64,000 nt of DNA from Lunularia cruciata (Eukaryota > Streptophyta > Marchantiopsida > Lunulariales > Lunulariaceae): NCBI GenBank assembly GCA_948567375.1, contig OX419755.1, positions 46,567,001-46,631,000 of the forward strand, written 5' to 3'. Shown here piece after piece: positions 24,771-38,125 of the stretch (positions are counted from its first letter, which is position 1; each line of letters opens with the position of its first letter). Position numbers and translations under genes: made by a program. The notes under the pieces were generated by a model, which saw nothing but the letters and a program-made list of their open reading frames with translations, did not search any database and had not been told where the DNA came from.

Positions 24771-27318
24771 TTTGAAACTACAACACATCTTTTGTAAAGG
24801 AGGCTATATGGTGTTTTGAACTTCACTTGAGTAAATAGGTGATTTAAATAGAACAAACAAGCAAATTGCAAGAAAGAAAAAGTGTAATATCTCCTTCTCC
24901 AATTTTCAACTAATGGTATTGACAACTTGAGTCTTGTCCTTTTGTAAAAGAATAATGAGAGAAATAGGAGAATAGGAGAACACATTTATCTCTTTTTATT
25001 TATTAATAATATCCTCATGGTATCCTATGGCTTTAAACTCTCATCATTTATTTTGATTATGAAGTTGCTTCTATTAACATCCTCTAATAGATGACAATTC
25101 TACAAAGTTTGATAGATAATGATTAATCACATGCACAAAAGATCACATCAACCATATTCATGATTGTCGTTGATATTGGTTATAAACATAGAAGTTAAAT
25201 CTAGCTTAGTAAAGAGGATTGTTTGGACATAAAAGGTTTTATTTTTCAAACACTAAGAAAACTTAGTTGCTTGTGAGGATGTAGGTTCAATTTTGTTAGT
25301 AAAAGAGGATGCTTGAATATAAAAGATGTTGATTCAAATGTTGAGTGTAGATATCAAAATACTGAAGAAGTTGAGTATTCTTCTAAAAAATTATTCCAAT
25401 ATGGGATTTTTTATTAATTAAGCAAGCAAAAAGTATGATCACATTATAAAATGATTCCAATATGTGGATTTTTGTGAAGTAAGCAAGCAACAAATATGAT
25501 CACATAAAATATGTGATCTTGTAGTTATTCTTATATAAGAATATTATTAGTTTCAAATGAGTAGAAGTATGTTTAAAACTTGATTGAAGTCAAGATAAGT
25601 GAAAGAATACATCCTTACATAGTTTGATTGGTTATGTATGTAATGTAGTTTGAATTTTATATTTACTTTGGTTTGATATTGAAGATGTTTTAAAATTTAG
25701 GAAATGAATTATTACAAAAAATAAGATTGTAATTTTAGAGAAAATTAAAGCTTTCAAAGATTTATTCTAACTTTAGAACACAATATTGGAGTTGCTCCTC
25801 ATAAAACTAATATTTTCTCCTTATTTGTTTGAAGAAAGTGGTTTGCAACAAGAGCTTACTGTCTATATAAAGTCTGGAAGCTTATAAAAGTAAAGCAAAC
25901 AGGTCTTAACATGAAAACCAAAGATATTTCTCCATGTTTATTTTTAGTTATTTTTTTCTCATTAATACTTAATATCCTTTTGAAGCAGTATGATGTTTTG
26001 AAGACTATCAATACTCTTATTGTTATAATACATTAAGCATAGTTAAACTTCATTAAATCATCAAATTTGTGTTATTTGTAACTTTAAATTATATGGTTAA
26101 AAGGAATGAACAAGTATACTTTAATTTTTGGATTTGTTGAAATATTACTCCTTTTTGTCAAATAATTGGAATTTAATACACTTATCTCAAATATTAGTAG
26201 GAATATCAAGCATACACATTCAATTTGTAGACTAGTGCAAGATGCTGAAAAAAATGTAGATATTTATTTTATGAATGGTTGATCAAAGACTATCAACCTC
26301 TTGAATCTTGAATGTCACAAGTATCTTTTAGAGTTGTCCAATTTATGACAACTTTTAATGTTTCATGTGTAATATTTATGTATTTGGTTAGAACCTTGTG
26401 ATCAAATAAAAGTAACACAATCTTACTAAAATTGATATTGATATATAAAAATCAAATTTTATTGAAATAAGCAATGAAGACCTTGCAAATTTTAACAAAG
26501 AAATAATTTGTTGTCTTTGTGTAGATAAGAATTTGATATAGAAACAACATATCCATGTATTTAAAAATCCATCAAGTACTTACTGCAACTTATTTACATT
26601 AGTTTACATTGGCGATGCTAAAGAGAAGCACCGTTCATCTAAAGTATACATGACTTTAAATAATGGCTTGTTTTACACATATCTTCTCCATATCCTTTTG
26701 CTTGTTGGTCTTCAATTATAGGTTTTCCTCTATTTTGCTACATGCCTTGCTTAACGCTCATTGGTTACATGATGTATATATCAGTTTTGTTATGTTATTG
26801 ATCAGGAAATACTTAAATTTGGTTGATGTTGAGCCTTACATTTGATCTGGTACATGTACTTTATCTCATTTGGAGCTTTATTACTCATCTGGATTTTCTC
26901 ATTATCAAGTTTACATTTCATCCCACTAAACTTCATATGCACTTATTGTGTTTTGGATCCCCTTCTTTTTCTAAAACGTCTGCTCCCAAATCCTAAATAT
27001 CTTCTCCATATGATAATATGCTAATAGCCAATGTTTGTAGGGATAGTTGCCTGCTAAAGTTGCTCGGCTTATTACAAAAGAAATATGATTTATTTGCAAT
27101 TCTTGATGGTGTACTTTACAATTAAAATTCCTAATTCATCTTAAATTGTCTACTTCATTCACAAATGATCTAATAAAAAACTAAGATCAATCGAATATCC
27201 AATCAAAGACTTATGTTGAATGGATGAATATTCACACACCATAAATACATTCTTTGCAAGGTGTTTTGTACGCTTCAAGATAAAGTGTATACTATTTCAC
27301 TTTTACTCTTTGGATAGT
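24771..27318. other. AT-rich interval, no gene seen
   Basis: Only short chance ORFs occur. A diverged tandem duplication of about 61 bp lies at 25393-25513 (ATTCCAATATG...AAGCAAGCAA...TATGATCACAT twice). Nothing else can be supported. Confidence 0.5.
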
Positions 27319-28063
27319 TGTAATACTCAGAGGACAAGAGAAGAGAAAAAACACATATTTCACATTCAATCATCTGATGCCCCAAAGGAACACCTTATCT
27401 TTATTATATAGACAACGAGGGTATCTTCCAAGGAAGTTCCACCATAGGATTAGGCACACAGATAGGTGACATGTCAGCAAGCTCCACCCTTGGATTACTT
27501 ACTTGGATGGGTGACATGTTGGTCTAGGTCCTATCTGGTTGGTCAAACAAGCTTTGACCATAGAGAATCTTTTAGGGAATCTACTTGTAAGAATCTCAAA
27601 ATCATAGAATCACGTGGGTGAGGTACCATTGGAAAGTTCTTGACAAGACAAAACAAGGGGGAGGGAAGGCTAGCTGGTCCTTTGTTGGAGGGTAATATGC
27701 ACATTTTTTAGGTCTAATTCATCCGTTTTACACCTCCAAAATTGCATTCAAATATTTCAGGCATATTTTGGTTCCTACTCTATTAGTAGAAGTACGCTTT
27801 TGGTGATATCTATTTCTTATCTATTTATTCCATCATGTGTAACATCTTTCTAGATGTTACCAAACAAATTCTCACCTTTAAATCACATGTCTAGCTATTG
27901 GTTCTAAGGTTTTCAAGTCTATTTCAATTTCTACCATATTCGTAAAGTACTCTTTTGGTTATAATTTTATCTAATCTATTTTGACCATAATGTATAACAT
28001 TACTTTAGATGTTACCAAACCAAATTTCACGTCTAGATCATATGGCTAGTTCTTGGTATTACA
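27319..28063 (-). mobile_element. Second solo LTR of the gypsy family
   Basis: A 745-bp LTR (TGTAATACTC ... CTTGGTATTACA) without internal region. Flanking pentamers ATAGT (27314-27318) and ATAGG (28064-28068) match at four of five positions, consistent with a target duplication. It has the same orientation as the other copies in the left half of the window. Confidence 0.88.
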
Positions 28064-30480
28064 ATAGGTAAGTTCACTAAATAGAGTAAGCAAATATTAG
28101 AGGCATGCTTCATGAACTCTATTTTATATAATCTATCTAAGAGATAGATTATAAAAGGTTTAAAGTTTCTTTCACACATTCAACTTTTTCCTCTTTGATG
28201 TGCTTAGTAAGAACCAAGTTCTTTAATACATTTTTTACTTTTTACAATCTAGTAATTTGATTCTAAATATAATTGTGATGTAGTACATTGATCTTAAAAA
28301 GGAGAGTAACTATATAAGTGTGTTGTACACTCTTGAAATAAATCATTTGTTAATTTTATTAATCAAAATTTTTAAATAGAGGGGCCTTGCTTTCTTACCT
28401 TTATTTTTATGCTATCTAATAAGAAAACTATTTAGTTTCTTTTGCAAACTCTTAAATCTCAATCTCTTACAAATTTGCTATGTAAAAACAAAGTTTTGTG
28501 ATAAACTAATATGCTCTCAAAAATCAAGAAACAAAATTTATAGATCAGTATTTTGATTTTAGAAGAATATATAACCTAATACATAGATAAAAAAGGACTG
28601 ATAATTATGCAAGCAATGCTACAAAACACTAAGGAAACTGAATCAATCTTCATAACAAGAGGTTTGGGTAAGGTTATCACACAAATGCGACTTAACAAAA
28701 CATGCCATGGAAGATTGGAGTTTGTTCATAAATGTTTATAATTATAAATTTGCAAATTATACTTACTTTTAATAGCCACACAATGGTTTGGGTGTGGCAT
28801 TGAAAAAGGTTGCATTCCAAGCAAACTTATTCAAACCTCAAGTTTGTCTAGGCTATCAAACAGATCATACTTAACACCAGATGCCATAGAAGTTAATAGC
28901 TTCACACTAATAATGCAGTTCTGTTCATAATTGTTTACAATTATAGATTTGTCAATTATTAGTTGTAACTACTGGTAAAAATTGGTTGGCAGTGGAAAAC
29001 AGTTTTTTTCCATGCATTTGTGATTAATATACCTATGACAAATCATGTAGGTAATATAAATTGGATCTCACTTATATTCCACTTGTTGCATTTAGAAATA
29101 AGTGGAGCAAATACCACTTATTGCCAATTTCTTTTACATGATGCACTTAGAATATAAACTAAGCACTAACCTTTTGATATGTTTAATTTCTTTAATTTTA
29201 TGTGGTCAGCTTCTCTCATTTATTTTAGATTGATCAGTGTTTATTTATGGCATTACAAATAGCAATAGCAATATTATTATATCTTCTAACCATATAGATA
29301 TAAATGGTGTCTACAAGTGGCTTACAAATAAATTAATTTACCAATAATTTACATGAACAGCACATTTAGTATTATTAAAAAATAAAATATCCATCGTATT
29401 TTATTTAAGAAAAAAGCGAGAGTGGTGTCTTTCACTCTTCAAATTCGTGCTTACTAGAAACGTCGGTTGCGTTCAATCTGTTCGAGTGATTTGATATTTG
29501 AATATGCAAATAATATTATTAGTTTGGATTAGAGAGATCTAGCTTTTAAAACCTGCGAGAACAAACCAGAGATGTCATCCCCCTTGTCGTCTTGTGTGTG
29601 ATCATCTGTTCTAATCTAAGCCTTCATGGATTAATATTTCATGAATCTGTTATATTTCCAATTTTCAAAGAAGCACCGCAATCATCGGAATCACGGTAAT
29701 TTAATCACGGAATGCGAACAGGATTAGCTATAGAAGTCACGATCTGATAATTTCCAGAGCAGCGTATGAACCCTTTGTGAACGTTAACGAATTCACCAGC
29801 GATGATTTATCAGATTCGAATTGGATACAAAGCAAACCATGAACTCTATTTTTACCCCTCATTTGATCAATCACCAATCATTTAAGGTTTAAGGTTTAAT
29901 CGCCAGCAGAATTACGTTGTAAATCCAATTCCACATTTAGCTAGTTTTCAAATAATATAACTTAAATTCTCTCGTTAAACAACTTAAACTTGGTAAGGAA
30001 AGCCTGATAGTGGATTGCTCGAGATTACATGAAGAGGAAATACTTCGGTAACAAGACAATGAGAATTTCCACTGGTTATTATTGATGTGTAATTTTTTTT
30101 AAATATTTGAGAATCCATGGGTTAATTTATTGGTACAGGGTTAAATGGAACAGGCTGTTGGCTAGTTGTTGTTCGCACCGTCTACGTTGCATCTGGTGGA
30201 TAAGTTTAAAGGGTGGTCAAGATCTTTGTACTTATTAGACAACAGGTTATTCTTAAAACAATGGAATCGAAAAGTAGGCAGTGGGCGGATCGAACAATCT
30301 TTGAGGATTTGCAATCCAATACAATTACATTCTAACGTGTAAATAACATACCGAGGAATTTTTCAACAAAAAATTTCATATTTATTCTATCCAATGTGAG
30401 TAACTAGTGTTCAACTTCTATCCAGAAAAAAAAAAACCAGAAAAGTGTCAACTATGAATTCACTAACTAGTATGAATAAT
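28064..30480. other. AT-rich to mixed interval upstream of FKBP19, no gene seen
   Basis: 28064-29400 is AT-rich. A stretch near 28727-28765 recurs diverged near 28924-28962 (GTTCATAA.TGTTTA.AATTATA). From about 29400 the composition becomes more balanced, as in the gene-bearing parts. No ORF or RNA gene is supported; the promoter of the FKBP gene probably lies at its right end. Confidence 0.45.
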
Positions 30481-30605
30481 TAACTCCCTCCGTGGAAAGT
30501 CGTTGTCGAGAACGGAGACGGGGCCTGGAGGAGGGGTTCCGAGAAAAGAGGAATCTCTTATCCTTGAGCAAGTACAGTGTGAGCTTGTGTCTACTAGGTT
30601 CAGCG

Positions 30606-33490
30606 ATGGGTGAAACACTCGTAGTAGGAGGATCGTTGCTGCTCTCTGCGCAGACAAACAATGTTATTCGAGAAATTCAGGCAAGTAAAGACTTTCAGCA
30701 AATTGCTTGATTTCGATGATTCTTAAACTCTGCTAGTATGCAAGAAATTTGTTTCTTAAGGAGAATTCTCTCAAAATGTATATGACACTTGCAGTTGAAC
30801 TATGGTCCAATGTGCACAACTGCAAACTGAGTTCCAGTACAGTACGGCCTGATCCATTTTAATTGGCTCGGAGTCTACGTTTATATATTCACTGGGAAGC
30901 AATTAACGCTACTAGAGACCACCTCAAACTGATAGATTTTCTTGGTAGTGGGACAATCCTGTTTCGAGTTGAACACCAGGAATGTTTGAGTCGGGACGCT
31001 AGGCCGAACGTTCCACAGAGCGTAAGGACGAGGACTATCTCCAGGGTAGTATCTCGCCAGAAGAAGAGAATTTACCGAACCTTGCCTTCGACTTGCACCT
31101 GCCCTTTCGCAAACACGATGAGATTCACTTCAGTTGGTGAATGACCATCTCAGGCATAACAACAATGCAAGGATTACTTGTCTCCGGCCCCGCAAGCGTT
31201 TATTGTATGTGATGTCCAGATGTTCATCAGATTTCCAGTTACCTGAGGCATACTTCTGTGCTGATCCAATTCTTTGATCTTGTCAAAATTGCAGCTACGT
31301 TCTCAATCCGCAATTAAAAGTTTCAATGGAAGGAGGCAAATACATGGGCCCTCATTTCGTCGAGCTCATATTATCACTGCAGCTGTAGGAGATGGTGTTA
31401 GCCGTAGAGAAATATTGAGTGTGTCAGGAGCAGGCCTATTTGGCATAGTACTATCTCTTGGTTTACTACCAGTTCAAGAAGCATCCGCATCTAAATATGC
31501 TGACAGTATGTACCCTTCTTTTCCGTGTCCTTGATGGATCAATCCAACTTTTGTACATTTTTAAGATTGAGCAGTTGTACCTCCAGATAGAGTTAGTACG
31601 CCTTCTTCGCTGTATTTCAGGCGACTAACTTTGCTGTTCTGTATTGGAAGCTCCGTCCTCCAAATTTTATGTTTATTCAGTTCACCTTATTTTTTAGAGT
31701 CACCAGAGCATATTTTGATCCGCAATCACTACCGCTATTTATATACAGACAGTTTGATTTGCTATCAGTGTCTCTGTTCATGTCAATTATTTACATGAAT
31801 GATTGTTTCTTACGTTGCCAGGAATGTATATTCTGGTTGCGTTGTGAATCCAGTGCCTGCCTTACGTGGAAAGGATTATGGAAAGTCTAAAATGCGCTTT
31901 CCTGACTATGTCGAAACATCTTCTGGTCTTCAGTACAAGGTAGAAATTTTTGGTTACATGGTTCTCAATGATCTTTGGGGGCTTGAGTGTGTTCTGCATT
32001 TTCTCGGTGTCATGACTCCCCTCTCTTTAAGCCGAGACAGTGAGGACCAGACTGTAGTCCATTGATGGGTTCTACTCCGCTAAATGCTGAGATGGAGGTT
32101 CCGGTCCTTAAACTGTATGTTTTTGTCCGCACAGTAGAATTTCTGACTTAGTCGATAACATGAATGCTGATATGCCCTTCTGCACCTTTTTCAGGATTTA
32201 AGGGAAGGGGTCGGCCCACCTGTGGAAGAAGGTGACAATGTGGTGGTAGGTGTTGTGTGACTCTCATCGCGACATAGAGCTACTCGTTCTGAAAGTGCTT
32301 GGCGCGTTGGGTTGTTTGGGTTAAGTGTCTATCAAATATCGTATCTGAACCTCATACAACTGACTCACACTGACTGTGGTTGTTAGTGTTGATGGGTCAA
32401 AGGTTATAGAAGAGTTTCAATTGGTTTATACTTATCTGAATGAGTTGCAAAGGACGACGCAATTTGCGATATGTGAGCTAAGGATTTTGTAGGTTGACTG
32501 GGCTGGCTACACCATCGGATATTATGGCCGTATCTTTGAGGCTCGCAACAAAGCCAAAGGTGGCTCATTTGAGGTATCTGAAAGTAGTTCTATGTTCCCG
32601 AAGCTCATTTACAGTAGTTGCATGAATTTCTCGTCAATTATGGGAAAGGCTAGAAGGAATTCGATCTCGCTAATCGGGTAGCTGTTAAAAAGAATTGAAA
32701 ATACCATTCTGAACACATTTTATGGGCCGACAATCGCTTTCCCTTTTCCAGGGAAACGAAAGAGACTACTTCAAATTCCGGGTCGGACGAAACGAGGTTT
32801 GTTTCTTTAGCTGCCCTATCCTATTTCTTCAATCGTAGTTTCCCTCTGATCATAACGATTCGAAATATGACATAAATTTGTCTAGGTGTTTTCTTTGCTT
32901 TGTGAGGAACCATTTCCGCTATAGCACTTGTGATGTGGTTTGTCTACAGGTAATCCCAGCGTTCGAAGAAGCTATCAAGACTATGCGCGTTGGTGGCGTT
33001 CGAAGGTACCGCACCATTACCAAATTGCATGGGGTCCTTATTTCCACTGCTGGTGAAGTAGTTTAAGCTGGGTTTCATAAATTTGCGTGTTAGGAAAATG
33101 CAATGAGTCTGACTGTTATGGGTGAACAGAGTTATCGTACCTCCAGAACTGGGCTACCCGAACAATGACTACAACACCAAAGGGCCGAAACCCGCCACAT
33201 TTTCTGTATGTACTTTTACTCTTGACCTGGTCCAACGACTTGTAGGCATATTGTAGCTAGTCGAAGTTTTTCAATCCGCTGTAAATCTATATGACTGTTC
33301 TTGTACCGTGTATCAACGGAGACAATCTTTTCCATTTGTTTATGGTGCCGGAATTGTCTTCAAGTATACACTGATATTTATTAGTCTATCTGCTCAGGGT
33401 CAAAGGGCACTTGACTTCGTGCTAAAGAATCAAGGGTTGATCGACAAGACTCTTCTTTTTGATATAGAGCTACTCAAAGTGAACAAGTAG
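30606..33490 (+). CDS. FKBP19: Thylakoid-lumen FKBP-type peptidyl-prolyl isomerase, FKBP19-like
   Basis: FKBPs catalyse cis-trans isomerisation of proline bonds; plant FKBP19 is a thylakoid-lumen member. Nine exons join in frame: 30606-30680, 31295-31505, 31854-31939, 32195-32245, 32493-32573, 32752-32796, 32950-33005, 33130-33205, 33398-33490, giving 257 residues. Residues 1-55 look like a transit peptide. Twin Arg 62-63, a hydrophobic core and ASA (88-90) before SKYAD form a Tat-type lumen signal. GKDYGKSKMRFPDY and the FKBP domain follow (VVDWAGYTIGYYGRIFEARN, VIPAFEEAIKTM, VPPELGYP, SGQRALDFVLKNQGLIDKT), ending ELLKVNK. Compared with FKBP12, Trp59 is Phe and Asp37 is Glu, so isomerase activity may be weak. 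Intron 1 appears to be GC-AG (CAG|GCAAGT at 30681). The frame also extends upstream to an ATG at 30492, an alternative start. Confidence 0.92.
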
Positions 33491-34587
33491 GATAGCTTCA
33501 GGTCGAGGGAGATACACTGAAATTGCTTCAGCTCGCAGCAAAAAAATATTTGATAATGTTTGAAGCTTTTGTTGGCCTTTGTCAGGAGTGAAGCATTAAA
33601 GAGCATCTTGCCTCAAATTATTAGGTAGATCTCGATATTAGTATTTTGTTGGCGGAACCGCAGCGACGACAAGAATCAAGAATAAATTGGAATGTACTGG
33701 ATTGCTGCCTTTGAGGTATTTACTTAGAAGGTGGGCATTCTATTGTTAATCCTCGGGTAGTTATTTTTTGACATGAGATTCGTATTGAAGTGAAGAAGAT
33801 TGAAATGATTTCGATGTAACTGAGTAGGATATAGGGCCAAGGGCGTCTCCACAGCTGTACGACCACCGACTGGAAGGGTATTCACTAGCAAAAGCCATCC
33901 AAATCACGTGGCTTGTCAAGGTGCTATACCTTTCTTGGAAAGAAAGCTGTTTGCTTTCATATTTGCCGCAAACAACAGAGCTGTATCGACACTCGATTAA
34001 CACAGTTGATCATCCTGTTGTTACACCAGGAATCCACCAGTAACAAGCACATGTAAAATTCTGAGTTCCTGAAGGATATACAACACCCAAGAGCATTCTG
34101 TTGCTTTACTTCAGTGAGTTTGCCAGCAGAAGTAGTCAGGCACTTAGGAAAGTATTCAAATACTCAAACACTACACGCTGAGGGCGAAACTGGATGGTGA
34201 TTGGGAAACGCACGTAGACCCCTGCGAAGGTTTGTGCACGACGCAGTGGTCTACTGAAGACGACGTGATAAACAAGTTCCAAATTGTGCAGGTTTTTGTT
34301 TGAATACTTAAGAAAAGTAGCAAAAAAAGTATTTCATTGATTCAAAGACCCAGATGGGGTCCGATGCCGAGATGCACATAGAGACACTGAAGGGGAGGGA
34401 TGGCAGTTAGCCGTCTATGCGTTGGATAGATTGAGATCGAAGACTTCAAGTTGCGCAGCACATGTTGATGATGGAAAACAGAGAGGTGCACCTTGCAATA
34501 TTGTGGAGAACATTTTTCAATGGAGGGAATTTTGACGGAAAATAATCTAGACAATGGCCAAATGCGACCACCTACAATCTGCACCCG
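33491..34587. other. 3' flank of FKBP19, no further gene seen
   Basis: The first 200-300 bases are probably the FKBP19 3' untranslated region. The short ORFs on both strands here resemble nothing and lack consistent splice sites. Confidence 0.4.
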
Positions 34588-34894
34588 TCACATGGCCACA
34601 AGTCCGACGTTGACTGCACAGTACAGGTACGAACAGAGGCCGATCCCAAAGGAAGTCACAGTTGCCAAGATAATTACTGTCAAGTCGCTGAGCACATAAA
34701 TAGTAAGCCCACATTCTTCTGGCAACTTGTTATGCAGGGAATCCAAGAAGTGTTTTCGCAGGGAAAAAGGTCTTGGTCCTTCTGTACATTTGCTCCTTAA
34801 TCACAGGCTTATTAGCATACTTGGGCTTGGCATAGTTAGCCGTGTTGGCTTCTCTTCCGTAATCTTGAGATGCCGTCCTGTAGAAGCCCATATC
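34588..34894 (-). CDS. Possible 3' exons of a small membrane protein, unrecognised
   Basis: Two exon-like stretches lie on the minus strand. The first starts after an acceptor at 34894 (CTGCAG|GATATG) and reads DMGFYRTASQDYGREANTAN, continuing YAKPKYANKPVIKEQMYRRT. The second starts after CTCAG at 34687 and reads DLTVIILATVTSFGIGLCSY, continuing LYCAVNVGLVAM then stop at 34588, a single membrane-spanning helix with a short tail. A splice from 'GAGCAAAT|GTACAG' would keep the frame, but that donor is weak. Alternatively the first exon runs on to a stop near 34733. I do not recognise the protein; the composition looks coding rather than random. No first exon was found. Confidence 0.28.
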
Positions 34895-35029
34895 CTGCAG
34901 AAGAGTTTCCTCAGTAGTGAGTGCTTCATCGTCGCAGCAGGCACAGGATACCAGTCAGGTTCAAAATCTACCGTCTTCCACCAGCTTTCTTGTTACACTC
35001 TATGGTGTCATGGTATTTGAGGAAAATGG

Positions 35030-37110
35030 GAGCAGAAGTCGTTCGAAGAACGGGGAATCTAGAACCCACTTAGTAGGGAGCCGAGAAAGTGCATACGAAC
35101 TGCATATGAGATGCAAGTTCATATGCTAATACTATTCCAGTGAATCTAAGCAAAGAAGTACATAACTAGAGGTAAGCGGAATCGATAGAAAGCAAGAAGG
35201 AAACTGATACGTCTCATACGTAACACTAGAAGTAAACTAGTAAACGTCATGGAAGAAGAACAAAGAGACCACAACAGCAACAGATTAAGAGGAGAATTAT
35301 CGAGCGAGTACCAAGGTCCAATCGAAACTAGAGTGCGTAGGAATAAACATTGCTTTAGTGAAAAGAAAAAGAAAGAAGAAAAAACATACAGCGAGTGGGA
35401 AGAAACATAAATTTAGTGGAGGATACGTGGAGTGGGTCGAAGTGGGAGAGGCGTGGATGGTATCTTAACTGGGTTGGAGGCCTGGATATAGAGAAATGAG
35501 GACAGAATCCGTTCGATGAACGGGAGATCCAGAACTTACTGAATGCAAATGAGATGCAAGATATGTAACGTATACAAGATAGCGAACATCTGATCGAATG
35601 ATAGCATAAATAAACTTAACCTGGAAACATATCAAGAATAACACCTACATACAAGTAGCATGCATCGAAAAAACGAAAAAGAACAACAGTGCATGTAGAG
35701 AAATAAAATCAACAGGAAAAACGACGACTTGACGAGCCAGAAGAGAAAGGTTAAGATAAACCGAAGTCGAGAATCAATGAAAAAGCCTGGAAATCGAAAG
35801 TAGTGGAAGATCCGAGAGTCAGGCCCGACGAGAAAGATTAAGATAAACCTGGAGGCCTGGATATAGAGAAATGAGGACAGAACCTGGAGGCCTGGATATA
35901 GACGAATGAGGAAAGAAGCCGTTCGAGGAAAGGGAGATCCAGAACTCATTTAATGCAAATAGATGCAAGATATGTAAAGTAAGCAATATAGGGAATATCT
36001 GATCGAATGATAGCATTAATAAACCTAACCTGGAAACATATCAAGAGTAATACCTATAAACCAGTAACATACAACGGAAAAGCAGAAACAGAACACAAGT
36101 GCATATAGAGAAATAAAATCGAATTGACGAGCTAGATGAGAAAGGAGACCTGGAGGCCTGGATATAGAGAAATGAGGACAGAATCCATTCAGTGAATGGG
36201 GTGCAAACTCACTTAGTGCAAATGCGATGCAACATATGTAAAATATACCTGATAAAGAACATGTGGTCGATTTAAAGCTTAAGTAATTATAACATGGAAG
36301 CGAACTAATAACCACACTTACAGTTAGTAGCATATAACCGAGTAGCAAGCTTCGAATAAATGGAAACAGCGCACCCAAATATATAGAGAACGAGCACCAT
36401 CGAAAGAAACTATACGAAAAAGAAACCTTACGTAAATGTAACGTGGAAACAATCAGAAATCCAAGATACATGCCACGAAGAAGCGGAAACAGAGCACCCT
36501 CAAAAGTAGAGAAATAAAACCAACCGGAAGAACGGCAGACAGAGGCAAACAAGAGTCGAGAGTCAAGTAGAAGTCTGAAAATCTCAAGTCGACGAAGATC
36601 CGAGACGCAGAATTCAACAGTAATCGTGGAAAATGAAGGTGGCAGAGGAGCGGGAGTATGAAATTGCTCAGAAAATGAGGGGAGATGGGCTGAGCATCGC
36701 AGGACAGGATAAAATATATCGCAGTAAGCGCTATGGACGCTCGAGTACTGAGATACAAAAACAACTGAGGGAAGCAGAAGGCGGCCATAGTAAGCCTCCA
36801 CGAAAGCACATGCGACTTCATCAGTGCCTCACTCAGTGCCGAAGTAGCTGAGCAAGTGTCAGTACCCCTCTTACCGAGTTTCTGCTCGAAAACTCATGAG
36901 GCCTGGATAGTGTACATCGCAGCATGCACTATGATAGCATGAATCCTAATCCGCTGAACACTGAAGGAAGTAGACAGGCGGTCATAGCAAGTCTGCATGA
37001 AAGCACTAACGACTTCATCAGTGCCTAATGACGTGCCCTTGTAGCTAACCCAATTCCAGTGCCCCTCGACTTTGTGCTCGAAAGCTCATTAGTGCCAAGG
37101 CAAACTCCGT
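35030..37110 (+). repeat. Tandem array of the hairpin repeat
   Basis: Units begin with a marker like GGAGGCCTGGATATAGAGAA then ATGAGGACAGAA at about 35475, 35852, 35885 and 36143. Each is followed by the near-palindrome (35509-35523 CCGTTCGATGAACGG; 35919-35933; 36185-36199 CCATTCAGTGAATGG) and by AGATCCAGAACT. A further copy starts at 35025. The right part (36700-36900, repeated diverged at 36900-37100) matches the block at 2300-2520 in the first cluster (GCTATGGACGC, GGCGGCCATAGTAAGCCT, ACTTCATCAGTGCCT, AACTCATGAG). A 258-codon minus-strand ORF (36025-36801) covers the array; it is hydrophobic and aromatic-rich and resembles no family I know. Confidence 0.72.
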
Positions 37111-38125
37111 TACCTCCAAAAATGCCGGCGTGAGTGAGGTGAGGTCTGCTGGAACCAGCAGTCCTTGGAGAAGTTGTTGTAAAGCAGAAAGAATACAAGG
37201 TGTTCTGATTGCTTCCAAAAATGCCGCTCAAGATGGTGGGAGTGAGGTGAGGCGTGCTGGAACTCTTGTAGAAGTCGTTATAAAGCAGAAAGAATAAAAG
37301 GTGTTCTGACGAAGATATCAAATTACGAAGATAATGGTCCTAGAAGAAGCTGAATAGGAAGCATGCGCAAAGAAAAGATACCAAGCGCATCTTGGCAATA
37401 CCTGAAAAACACTTCGCTTAGTAGTATGCGAATGACAACAATAATAGAAACGAAGGAGGTAAAATCAGAACGAGAATATAGAGAAGAGTAGTAAGACCCG
37501 AGAAATAGCGGTAGGGGAGTGCGGGAGAATGAGAGAGGTCGTGTGTGAGAGGTAGCTTGAAGGAGAGGGGCAATAACGTGTGGGTCCCGTGCAGGAAACA
37601 GTAGTGCTCGTATTTTACTGAATAGAAGAATAGAAGTACAGAATGGTGTTACTAAGTATGGCGTAATGGCATTGTGTGATGGATATGCTCCATCCATTTT
37701 AGATTGCTATAAAACTCGGTTTCGAGGAGAACAAGACTGACTGTTTTGCATTGTGAAACATGTCGTGATATTACAGATAGCATTAGCGTTAGACACGTTT
37801 ATAGGAAATTATAACAGATCCTAAAGTTGAAAATAGGGTGACCCCTCTATCATAACCGACCCACATCTTTATTGAACTAGATAGTAGCAGAAACAAGCAA
37901 GGCATCGCCCTAAACAGTGAGAATCCGCATCACCGTAGACCCCGCACGTTTGTGACAGCATGAATCCCTTGACTCATCTTGTCACACGGTATATTCACAA
38001 CTGTAAGACGAACCAATACAAGAGTGGAACATGAAGCGAGGAGAAGTCTTTTCCAAGTACTCCGCTCCTAGAGATCTAGATTGCGCTAAACCTCCGCAGT
38101 CAGACAGAATGACAGAAGTAATTAC
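37111..38125. other. Interval without a recognised gene
   Basis: A diverged direct repeat at about 37110-37205 and 37210-37300 contains GTTGTAAAGCAGAAAGAATA-type sequence twice. The remaining ORFs (for example 37323-37697 minus) are not recognisable. The left part may still belong to the repeat array. Confidence 0.4.

Noticed and set aside
36025-36801. The longest single open frame in the window (258 codons, minus strand) as a gene
   Set aside because: It lies entirely within the tandem hairpin-repeat array, is hydrophobic and aromatic-rich with short repeated peptides, and matches no family. The related peptide SSGSP.PRTAS.LI at 35949 and 47880 follows the repeat itself.
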